Shown piece after piece: positions 1 through 5,043 of a stretch of 5,043 nucleotides of DNA (position 1 is its first letter; each line of letters opens with the position of its first letter). The DNA is from an uncultured Clostridia bacterium. GTDB taxonomy: Bacteria > Bacillota > Clostridia > TANB77 > CAG-508. The stretch covers positions 1-5,043 of the forward strand of contig CAKPPL010000079.1 of NCBI GenBank assembly GCA_934177555.1. Direction: 5' to 3'. The notes under the pieces were generated by a model. It worked only from the letters and a program-made list of their open reading frames with translations, made no database searches and was not told where the DNA came from. The position numbers were made by a program, and so were the translations under genes.

Positions 1-1
1 T

Positions 2-457
2 GAATTAGATGATAGAAATCAAGTTGCATTTAGTCATAATCCATTTTCTATGCCACAAGGTGGATTAGATGCTTTACTTAATAAAGATCCATTAGATATT
101 TTAGCATATCAATATGATATTGTTTGTAATGGTATTGAACTTTCATCAGGAGCTGTTAGAAATCATGATATAGATATTATGCTCAAAGCATTTGAAATTG
201 CTGGATATTCTAAAGAACATGTTGAAGAAAAATTTGGTGCATTGTTTAATGCATTCCAATTTGGTGCTCCACCACATGCTGGTATTGCACCTGGTGTTGA
301 TAGAATGTTAATGCTTTTAGCTGGTGCTGATACTATAAGAGATGTAATTGCATTCCCTCTAAATAGTAAAGCTCAAGATTTATTAATGGGTGCACCTGGA
401 AATGTTACACATGACCAATTAAGAGATGTTCATATTGAAATTATAAAAAAATCATAA
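2..457 (+). CDS. aspS: Aspartyl-tRNA synthetase, C-terminal fragment (5' end outside window)
   Basis: This is the last 151 residues of a class II aminoacyl-tRNA synthetase that charges tRNA with aspartate in the cytoplasm. The frame is open from base 2, so the gene starts outside the window (whole family members are about 590 residues). The fragment covers the end of the catalytic domain. It carries FSHNPFSMPQGG at residues 10-21, the substrate-pocket segment NGIELSSGAVRNH at 43-55, and class II motif 3 GIAPGVDR at 94-101, whose Arg101 should contact ATP. This is followed by the AspRS signature IRDVIAFP and the C-terminal segment QDLLMGAP. The wording resembles AspRS of Alphaproteobacteria more than that of Bacillus, which from memory reads HHPFTMP and GGIALGLDR at these places. 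Members of that branch are often predicted to be non-discriminating (Asp/Asn), but this cannot be judged from the fragment. The gene ends 3 bases from the convergent ldh gene, and its last codons lie in the shared terminator. The family call is secure. Confidence 0.96.
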   Translation, partial: ELDDRNQVAFSHNPFSMPQGGLDALLNKDPLDILAYQYDIVCNGIELSSGAVRNHDIDIMLKAFEIAGYSKEHVEEKFGALFNAFQFGAPPHAGIAPGVDRMLMLLAGADTIRDVIAFPLNSKAQDLLMGAPGNVTHDQLRDVHIEIIKKS

Positions 458-477
458 CTTTTAGTTATGATTTTTTA
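445..477. terminator. Bidirectional intrinsic terminator shared by aspS and ldh
   Basis: A perfect 9-base-pair stem (451-459 with 463-471, ATCATAACT/AGTTATGAT) closes a TTT loop at 460-462. It is flanked by a run of A on the left (445-450) and a run of T on the right (472-476), which add about five A:T pairs. The run gives a U-tract to transcripts on either strand, as expected for a bidirectional Rho-independent terminator between convergent genes. Both stop codons are inside it: aspS TAA at 455-457 and ldh TAA at 461-463 (minus strand). The stem has only two G:C pairs, so it is weak by usual standards but typical for so AT-rich a genome. Confidence 0.8.
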
Positions 478-1423
478 TAATTGGTTTTATTTCATTTTCT
501 AAATTTTCTTTCATAATTTCACAGCTATGATTAAATTTTTCTTGATCTGTTTTATTTAATTTTAGTTCTAACAATTCTTTTACTCCATTTTTATTAATAA
601 TCACTGGTACTCCTATAAATACTCCATCTTGTCCATATTTATGATCTAAATATGTTGATACTGTAAGTATTGCATTTTCATCATTTAGCACAGCTTTTAC
701 TAATCTATTAAGTGCCATTCCAATTCCATAATATGTGGCTTTTTTCTTTTCTATAATTTCATATGCTGCTTTCCATACACCATCATGTATCTTTTTTAAA
801 TCTTCCATTGGATGGTTATTATCTTTCATTATATCAATCATTTTTTTACATCCAACATAACAATGTTCCCATGGAACTAATGATGAATCTCCATGTTCTC
901 CTAGAATATATGCATGAACATTTTTACTAGATACTTCTAAATAATCTGCTATTAAATATCTTAATCTTGCTGTATCTAATACTGTTCCAGATCCAATAAC
1001 TCTTGATTTATCTACACCAGATACTTCAGCAACAACATAAGACATTAAATCAACTGGATTACTTGCAACAATAAATATACCTGTAAATCCATTTTTCATA
1101 ACATTTTCTGTAATATCTTTCATTATTTTTGCATTTGCTACTGCAAGTTCTAATCTTGATTGTCCTGGTTTTTGTGCTAATCCTGCTGTTATTACTACTA
1201 CATTTGCATCTTTGCATTCACTATAATCTCCTGCTTTTATATTCATTTTTTGTGGTGAATATGGTAAACAGTGTGATAAATCCATTTCTTCTCCTATTGT
1301 TTTATCTTTGTTTACATCTATTAATACTAATTCATCAACACCACCTTGATTTAATAATGAATATGCCATACTCATTCCTACAAAACCAGCTCCTACTAAA
1401 ACAACTTTTTTATTTGTATCCAT
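461..1423 (-). CDS. ldh: L-lactate dehydrogenase (NAD-dependent)
   Basis: A 320-residue cytoplasmic enzyme, normal length for the family, reducing pyruvate to L-lactate with NADH and so regenerating NAD+ in fermentation. The Rossmann nucleotide-binding loop GAGFVG is at residues 11-16 and the acidic cofactor residue is Asp36. The mobile active-site loop AQKPGQSR is at 83-90. Its Gln84 is at the position that selects lactate (malate dehydrogenases carry Arg there), and Arg90 is the loop arginine. Asn122 lies in SNPVD. The catalytic triad equivalents Asp150, Arg153 and His177 (in LGEHGDS) keep the family spacing (Asp to His 27 residues). The ATG at 1423 follows an excellent ribosome binding site. 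The gene is the last of the leftward block, 49 bases after the DUF3048 gene. No obvious terminator separates the two, so it may be read through from upstream genes, have its own promoter, or both. The last codons (KNHN) are written in the terminator stem. Confidence 0.96.
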   Translation of the reverse strand: MDTNKKVVLVGAGFVGMSMAYSLLNQGGVDELVLIDVNKDKTIGEEMDLSHCLPYSPQKMNIKAGDYSECKDANVVVITAGLAQKPGQSRLELAVANAKIMKDITENVMKNGFTGIFIVASNPVDLMSYVVAEVSGVDKSRVIGSGTVLDTARLRYLIADYLEVSSKNVHAYILGEHGDSSLVPWEHCYVGCKKMIDIMKDNNHPMEDLKKIHDGVWKAAYEIIEKKKATYYGIGMALNRLVKAVLNDENAILTVSTYLDHKYGQDGVFIGVPVIINKNGVKELLELKLNKTDQEKFNHSCEIMKENLENEIKPIIKNHN

Positions 1424-1430
1424 TTTACGT

Positions 1431-1438
1431 TCCTCCTT
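1431..1438 (-). promoter_or_regulatory. Strong ribosome binding site of ldh
   Basis: On the minus strand this reads AAGGAGGA, 7 bases before the ATG at 1423. It is the closest match to the anti-Shine-Dalgarno sequence in the window and fixes the ldh start. It suggests that ldh is translated more strongly than its neighbours. Confidence 0.85.
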
Positions 1439-1450
1439 TAAGTTTTTAAT

Positions 1451-1456
1451 ATTATA
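1451..1456 (-). promoter_or_regulatory. Possible -10 element for a separate ldh promoter (weak)
   Basis: The minus strand reads TATAAT here, a perfect -10 hexamer, 27 bases before the ldh start codon and inside the 49-base gap between the DUF3048 gene and ldh. No convincing -35 hexamer lies 16-18 bases further upstream (the bases there read about AGAATA, within the 3' end of the DUF3048 gene), and there is no extended TGn. In DNA this AT-rich a chance match is likely, so this is only a candidate. Confidence 0.28.
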
Positions 1457-1472
1457 TCTAGTTTATATTTTT

Positions 1473-2570
1473 TTATTCTATTGTTATATTTGCATCTGTT
1501 GGTGCTATATTTATAAATGTATTTCCATCATTTACATTTATTTCATTTCCATGTAAATCTTTATATACTGTTTGTTCTTTTCTACCTGTTTTTGTACATT
1601 TGATTTTTATTGCTTTTCCATTTGTTATATAATATCCATCAAATGTTCCTATATTTGACAATCCTTGTCTTCCTTTTCCTTCACTATCTGCTAAATCATA
1701 ATTGTCACATAATGTTATTATTATATTTTTAGTTGTTATTGCTTCTCCTGTAACATAATCTTTTTGAAGTTTTCCTCTTGCATATCTTGTATATGTTTTT
1801 GTTTCTGCATTGTATTCATATTTTACAGTTTGTAATTTTGAATGTGGTATTGTAACAGTTAAAGCATCTAATATTTCTTGAGTTTGATTATTTTCTGTAT
1901 TATTTGTTTGTGTACTTGCATTTTGCAATTCAAATTCATCTGCCACATAATTTAATACACTTTTTTGGTTTGATGTTGTTTGATATCTTTTCCTTTCTGC
2001 TATTGATAATATTTTTTCAGTACTTGTTAAAACATTATGTGGTGCTGTTTTATCTTTTATTCTCCAGAAACTTGATGAGCTTTCTGTTATTCCATTTATA
2101 TTATTTACTCCTAATGTAGATATATCACTTTGTGCTTGTGGACTCCATCCGTAATGTACATATATTGCATCATTTTCTAAAGCATAATCTAGGAAATAAT
2201 GTCTTGAACTTCTAACTGGTCCAATTTTTTCTAAATCTTGACATTTGAATAGTGCCATTAATCTTGTTTCTCCACCTTCCACTACTATTTCATATACAAT
2301 ATAAGCTTTGTTTAAATTTGCTTGTGGCCATGCACCAGAATGATTGTCTATCATTACAGCTATTGGTCTATCTGTTCCATTAAATATTTTAGGTTGTTTT
2401 TTATTTATTACTATTGTCTCATCTTTATTTTCTTCAACAACTTCAGGATTAGATACTTCTGTTTTTTCATTTTTCTTATTTTGTATTATTTTATATCCTA
2501 ATACTCCACCAGCAATTATAATAAGAATAGCTAAAACTGATATTAATATTGTTAGTTCTTTATTCTTCAT
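1473..2570 (-). CDS. Membrane-anchored DUF3048 (YerB-like) protein
   Basis: A 365-residue protein of the YerB/DUF3048 family, whose biochemical role is unknown to me. One hydrophobic helix at residues 7-25 follows a short Lys-containing start, and a charged linker (27-60) leads to an outside domain. There is no lipobox cysteine, although several relatives including B. subtilis YerB are lipoproteins, so this looks like a signal anchor. The N-terminal DUF3048 domain (about 67-200) shows RPIAVMIDNH, ARPQ-like WPQANLNKAYIVYE, IGPVRSSRHYFLD, VHYGWSPQAQ, NNINGI and APHNV, all family hallmarks. An Asn/Gln/Thr-rich stretch at 215-231 separates it from the C-terminal domain (about 245-360), which has TGEAITTKNIII, YYITNGKAIKIK and FINIAP. 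The ATG at 2570 lies inside the end of ybeY (11-base overlap) with a GAAGGGA site 8-9 bases upstream, so translational coupling to ybeY is likely. The family assignment is strong; no function is claimed. Confidence 0.92.
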   Translation of the reverse strand: MKNKELTILISVLAILIIIAGGVLGYKIIQNKKNEKTEVSNPEVVEENKDETIVINKKQPKIFNGTDRPIAVMIDNHSGAWPQANLNKAYIVYEIVVEGGETRLMALFKCQDLEKIGPVRSSRHYFLDYALENDAIYVHYGWSPQAQSDISTLGVNNINGITESSSSFWRIKDKTAPHNVLTSTEKILSIAERKRYQTTSNQKSVLNYVADEFELQNASTQTNNTENNQTQEILDALTVTIPHSKLQTVKYEYNAETKTYTRYARGKLQKDYVTGEAITTKNIIITLCDNYDLADSEGKGRQGLSNIGTFDGYYITNGKAIKIKCTKTGRKEQTVYKDLHGNEINVNDGNTFINIAPTDANITIE

Positions 2571-3048
2571 TTAATTCATCCCTTCTAATTCCCAACTCAC
2601 CAAGAACTTTTTCCTCTTTAGGTCTCATTATTTTTTTGTCTTCTTCTTCAATATGATCATAACCCATTAAGTGATAAAATCCATGTACTAACATATATGC
2701 AAACTCTCTTTCAAAACTATGTCCATATTCTATTGCTTGTCCTTTTACTTTTTCTATTGATATAACTATATCTCCAAGTATATCTTCATGTTCAAATTTT
2801 TGATTTTTTACCATATCATCTATTTCTAATTTTTCATACATTGGGAATGATAATACATCGGTTTCACGATCTACATTTCTATATTGTTTATTTATTTTAT
2901 GTATATTTTCTGGTGTTGTTAATATTATATTAATATATAGTTGTGAATTTTCTAAGTTTTCTTCTTTAAAGCATTGTTTTAATACTTTTTCTATTATTTT
3001 TTCATATTCTTTATTTTCTTCTAATTCTAAATATTCTAATTCATACAT
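2560..3048 (-). CDS. ybeY: Endoribonuclease YbeY (rRNA maturation factor)
   Basis: A metal-dependent single-strand endoribonuclease of the UPF0054/YbeY family, known in other bacteria for 16S rRNA 3'-end maturation and ribosome quality control in the cytoplasm. With the chosen start it has 162 residues, normal for the family. INKQYRNVDRETDVLSFP (residues 52-69) is the family signature with the conserved Arg57. DILGDIVIS follows at 89-97. The zinc site HGFYHLMGYDH at 122-132 provides His122, His126 and His132, so the active site is intact. Two in-frame ATGs compete: at 3054 the AGAGG site would be only 2 bases away, while at 3048 the spacing is 8 bases, so 3048 is preferred (the longer version adds Met-Asn). 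The gene follows the unknown 407-residue protein by 17 bases, and its 3' end overlaps the DUF3048 gene by 11. In B. subtilis ybeY lies downstream of yqfD, phoH and yqfF, so this is a remnant of that neighbourhood. Confidence 0.95.
   Translation of the reverse strand: MYELEYLELEENKEYEKIIEKVLKQCFKEENLENSQLYINIILTTPENIHKINKQYRNVDRETDVLSFPMYEKLEIDDMVKNQKFEHEDILGDIVISIEKVKGQAIEYGHSFEREFAYMLVHGFYHLMGYDHIEEEDKKIMRPKEEKVLGELGIRRDELNEE
2579..2585 (-). promoter_or_regulatory. Ribosome binding site of the DUF3048 gene, inside ybeY
   Basis: The minus strand reads GAAGGGA, about 8 bases before the ATG at 2570. It lies within the last codons of ybeY, which supports translational coupling of the two overlapping genes. 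Confidence 0.6.
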
Positions 3049-3056
3049 ATTCATGA

Positions 3057-3061
3057 CCTCT
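3057..3061 (-). promoter_or_regulatory. Ribosome binding site that decides the ybeY start
   Basis: The minus strand reads AGAGG. It lies 2 bases from the ATG at 3054 and 8 bases from the second in-frame ATG at 3048. The second spacing is workable and the first is not, so the second ATG is favoured. Confidence 0.6.
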
Positions 3062-3065
3062 ACTG

Positions 3066-4289
3066 TTAACTTACTTTTGCTATTTCTTTTATTCCTGTTT
3101 CTTGTTTTTTCCTTGTATATTTTTGATTTATTGTAGTAAATCCTTTTATTTCTTTCATTACACCATAATCTACTAGTTTTCTCTTATAGTATTTAGTTAA
3201 TCTACTGTAATCTGTTTTTTCCTTTTGTATTTTTGATATGTCATTTTTTATAAATAAAATTTCTTTTTGTTTAACATATTCAATAAAGTCTGTTTCTTTT
3301 AAGTTTTTAATTTCTTTATATTTGTTATAGAATTTTTTAAATTCCTCTCTATCTTTTGAATTGTCCCAATATACTTTTGTTGATAATAATTGAATATTAT
3401 AGTCTTCTATTAAGTTTAATAACATTGTATATGCTTTTTCTCTTTTTGTTGCTATTTTAGTATCTTGTACTAAGCATCTAGCATCTTTTAGTAATTTCAT
3501 GTAACATTGTTCTGCAACTACTAATGGTAAACTATGTGTAAATAAATTTCTACTAATTTTTAATAATACTATATTTTTTTCAATATTATCTTTTGTGTCT
3601 AATTTTCCTACTGAGAATTTCTCGTATTTTTCATATTCTTTTGCTATATTTTCAAGCTTTTTATCATTTATTTTTAATGGTAAGATATTTTTTATGTATT
3701 CTTCTAATGTATTAAATATTTTTACATAAATCCATTCTTTAGTTGAATCATATATATTGGTATTATCTGCTAATTTTATTGAATAATTTTTTAATAGTCC
3801 TTTATATAATGAATCTTGTTTTGAAACATAGAATTTTTTGTAATTTTCTACTAATTTTGCTTTTCCTGAATTCATTACTGTTTCTTTATCTAGTTCTAAT
3901 AAATATTTTTGTTTTCTATATTTATACTCTACAAATTCATTATTTTTTAGTTGAACTATTCCATAATATTGTGATAGTGCAGCTTTTTCCATTTCTGTTG
4001 CTGTCTCATTTTTTACTTTTTTATATATTGTATCTAATACATATTTATCTAATGATTCTAAATATGCTGTATATGCTTCTTCATATTTTTTTTCTAATAT
4101 TTCTTGTTTTGTTTCTTCTGTATTTTCTTGCAAAGTTTCAAATGCCTTTATTAAAGCATTTCTTTTTATTCCTATTTTAATACCATTTATACTTATTTGT
4201 GTTGGTATTAACATTTTTGTTAATGTGTTTGTTAATTTACTGAAAAATGTCTTATCTGTTCCTACTACTCTTAAACTTCTTTCTTCCAT
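3066..4289 (-). CDS. Unrecognised Lys/Glu-rich helical protein between yqfD and ybeY
   Basis: I do not recognise this 407-residue protein. It has no signal peptide, no clear membrane segment and no Walker A, HD or metal-site motif, so it is probably cytoplasmic. The start has a short basic region RSLRVVGTDKTFF (4-16), then a moderately hydrophobic stretch LTKMLIPTQISINGIKIGIKR (23-43). Charged, probably helical segments run from about 45 to 165. The least charged and most structured-looking part is 244-310, with NLFTHSLPLVVAEQCYMKLL (248-267), two cysteines (262, 272) and LLNLIEDYNIQLLSTKVYW (290-308). The tail (361-405) is basic and rich in Tyr and Lys. Start choice: the ATG at 4289 has AAGGA 8 bases upstream. 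A TTG at 4358 would add 23 residues and overlap yqfD by 29 bases, but that stretch uses codons such as ACC, TGC, AAG, AAC and AGG unlike the rest of the gene. An ATG at 4298 is a second option. Position suggests co-transcription with yqfD and ybeY. It stands where phoH and yqfF are found in B. subtilis but resembles neither. The gene itself is certain from its length and codon use; its function is unknown. Confidence 0.88.
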   Translation of the reverse strand: MEERSLRVVGTDKTFFSKLTNTLTKMLIPTQISINGIKIGIKRNALIKAFETLQENTEETKQEILEKKYEEAYTAYLESLDKYVLDTIYKKVKNETATEMEKAALSQYYGIVQLKNNEFVEYKYRKQKYLLELDKETVMNSGKAKLVENYKKFYVSKQDSLYKGLLKNYSIKLADNTNIYDSTKEWIYVKIFNTLEEYIKNILPLKINDKKLENIAKEYEKYEKFSVGKLDTKDNIEKNIVLLKISRNLFTHSLPLVVAEQCYMKLLKDARCLVQDTKIATKREKAYTMLLNLIEDYNIQLLSTKVYWDNSKDREEFKKFYNKYKEIKNLKETDFIEYVKQKEILFIKNDISKIQKEKTDYSRLTKYYKRKLVDYGVMKEIKGFTTINQKYTRKKQETGIKEIAKVS

Positions 4290-4297
4290 AAGCTCCA

Positions 4298-4302
4298 TCC
4301 TT
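4298..4302 (-). promoter_or_regulatory. Ribosome binding site that decides the start of the unknown gene
   Basis: The minus strand reads AAGGA, 8 bases before the ATG at 4289, with a further GGAG 3 bases before it. The rival TTG at 4358 has an AGGA 5 bases upstream (4364-4367), but that one lies inside yqfD and the start codon is poor. The ATG at 4298 overlaps this site and so cannot use it. Confidence 0.55.
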
Positions 4303-4329
4303 TCCAAGTTCTTTGGTAGGCAGGTTAGT

Positions 4330-5043
4330 TTATTGTATATCTTCTGTTTGTTTTTCAAATTTTTCCTGCATTCCTATATTTTCAAGTACCTCATATGTCA
4401 TTGTTACATTAACATATTCTTCTGTTTTTTCTATATTTGCTGATTTATCTAATATGTTTTTGTTATTTCCTATTTCTTGTTCTAATTGTTTTTCTAGCTC
4501 TTGTGTTCCAACTTCTATTGCTTCTTCCACTGTGTAATTTTTTGAATTTTTTTCCAATTCGTAGTTTGTTATTTTCGTTACGGAAATAGGTAGATACATA
4601 TTTGAAAATATCCTAAACTTTTTATTCTCTTCTATTGTATCATAAATTTCAAATTTTGAAAGAGTTTTATAAAAATTTATTTGAAATTTATTTATTTTTA
4701 TTTGATATTTCTCTTCTTTTTTTCCTGTTTTGACATTTTCTTCTTTTTTATAATAAATTTTTTCTGTTTTGCTATATTTTACTATTGCTTCTACTTCTCC
4801 TAAACTATGTACATATCTAGTTCCTGTATATTTTCCTTCCATTTCTCCTTTTATTAAAATTTGATTTTCTGTCACTTCATCTCCTTGCTTTACCACTGCT
4901 GTACCATTTTGTGCTATTATTTTTGTTATTGTTCCAGATTTTTTAGCTATAATATTTGATGTTTCTTTTTCATTTATTATATCTGGTGCTTTTGTTGCTT
5001 TTACTATTTTTACTATTGCATTTGTACCTTTTAAATCTATTCC
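4330..5043 (-). CDS. yqfD: YqfD-family sporulation-type protein, C-terminal part (5' end outside window)
   Basis: The frame is open to the window edge, giving the last 237 residues; complete relatives have about 390-400, so the N-terminal part with the usual membrane segment is missing. Residues 5-15 (KGTNAIVKIVK) and 21-66 fit the family. NIIAKKSGTITKIIAQNG followed by VKQGDEVTENQILIKG is a biotinyl/HlyD-like beta-barrel pattern. VHSLGEVEAIVKY (78-90) corresponds to the 'V.A.GEV.A..WY' segment of YqfD. The C-terminal end (residues 170-224: YTVEEAIEVGTQELEKQL, then NVTMTYEVLENIG) matches the usual ending, in which a long helix precedes a strand with 'YEV.E.IG'. In B. subtilis YqfD is made in the mother cell during sporulation and helps spore formation; the mechanism is not settled. 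No start codon inside the window is meaningful: a GTG at 4896 lies in the middle of the barrel. Low-similarity positions leave some doubt, but the conserved order yqfD before ybeY supports the call. Confidence 0.85.
   Translation of the reverse strand, partial: GIDLKGTNAIVKIVKATKAPDIINEKETSNIIAKKSGTITKIIAQNGTAVVKQGDEVTENQILIKGEMEGKYTGTRYVHSLGEVEAIVKYSKTEKIYYKKEENVKTGKKEEKYQIKINKFQINFYKTLSKFEIYDTIEENKKFRIFSNMYLPISVTKITNYELEKNSKNYTVEEAIEVGTQELEKQLEQEIGNNKNILDKSANIEKTEEYVNVTMTYEVLENIGMQEKFEKQTEDIQ

Noticed and set aside
1129..1449. Plus-strand open frame of 106 codons, extremely rich in Leu, looking like a membrane protein
   Set aside because: It is the antisense of the ldh gene. The Leu/Ile/Phe richness is what the complement of an AT-rich, Lys/Glu/Asn-rich gene yields. 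There is no ribosome binding site, and the intact ldh explains the bases.
1439..1480. Possible terminator between the DUF3048 gene and ldh
   Set aside because: The gap is AT-rich but shows no stem with a following T-run on the minus strand, so read-through into ldh remains possible.
1904..2574. Two shorter plus-strand open frames (1904-2119 and 2344-2574)
   Set aside because: Both are antisense to the DUF3048 gene, hydrophobic by composition only, with no family resemblance.
3743..4180. Plus-strand open frame of 145 codons with apparent transmembrane character
   Set aside because: It lies wholly antisense to the unknown 407-residue gene. Its composition is the mirror of the Lys-rich coding strand and no upstream Shine-Dalgarno was seen.
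4303..4315. Possible small hairpin CCAAAGAACTTGG between yqfD and the next gene
   Set aside because: The stem has only four pairs with no T-run after it, too weak for a terminator or attenuator. The gap is best read as a short intergenic space within an operon.
4225..4537. Two overlapping plus-strand open frames (4225-4443 and 4313-4537)
   Set aside because: They are antisense to the unknown gene and yqfD, overlap each other and show no recognisable protein.
4330..4896. A complete 188-residue protein starting at a GTG at 4896
   Set aside because: The same frame stays open to the window edge, and the upstream residues (KGTNAIVKIVK, NIIAKKSGTI) belong to the YqfD pattern, so the GTG is an internal valine codon of a larger gene.

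Overview
The window comes from a strongly AT-rich bacterial chromosome, most likely a member of the Bacillota (Clostridia-like). The evidence is the YqfD sporulation-type protein, the YerB/DUF3048 protein, AGGAGG-type ribosome binding sites and codons ending almost always in A or T. A finer assignment is not possible from this stretch. Coding density is very high, no stretch over 50 bases lacks a gene, and I see no tRNA, rRNA, mobile element, CRISPR array or long repeat.

Layout: at the left edge is the 3' end of a rightward aspartyl-tRNA synthetase gene (2-457). It converges on a leftward block that fills the rest of the window. Read in the direction of transcription (right to left), the block is: the C-terminal 237 residues of a YqfD-family protein (5043-4330, cut by the window edge), an unrecognised 407-residue Lys/Glu-rich protein (4289-3066), the rRNA-maturation endoribonuclease YbeY (3048-2560), a membrane-anchored DUF3048/YerB-like protein (2570-1473) and L-lactate dehydrogenase (1423-461). 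Gaps in the block are 40 bases, 17 bases, an 11-base overlap and 49 bases. The first four genes therefore look like one transcription unit. ldh may be read through from it or have its own promoter in the 49-base gap. The two convergent units meet at a 3-base gap inside one palindrome, which can terminate both and holds both stop codons.

How the genes fit together: YqfD and YbeY belong to a conserved Bacillota neighbourhood (in Bacillus subtilis yqfC-yqfD-phoH-yqfF-ybeY-dgkA-cdd-era-recO). Here phoH and yqfF are absent between yqfD and ybeY, and the unknown protein sits in their place. Downstream of ybeY, DUF3048 and ldh replace dgkA-cdd-era. The unknown gene is the main candidate for something undescribed; the rest is ordinary housekeeping. 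Secondary points are the alphaproteobacterial look of the AspRS fragment and the very compact shared terminator. I found no sign of a defence, mobile or other exotic system.
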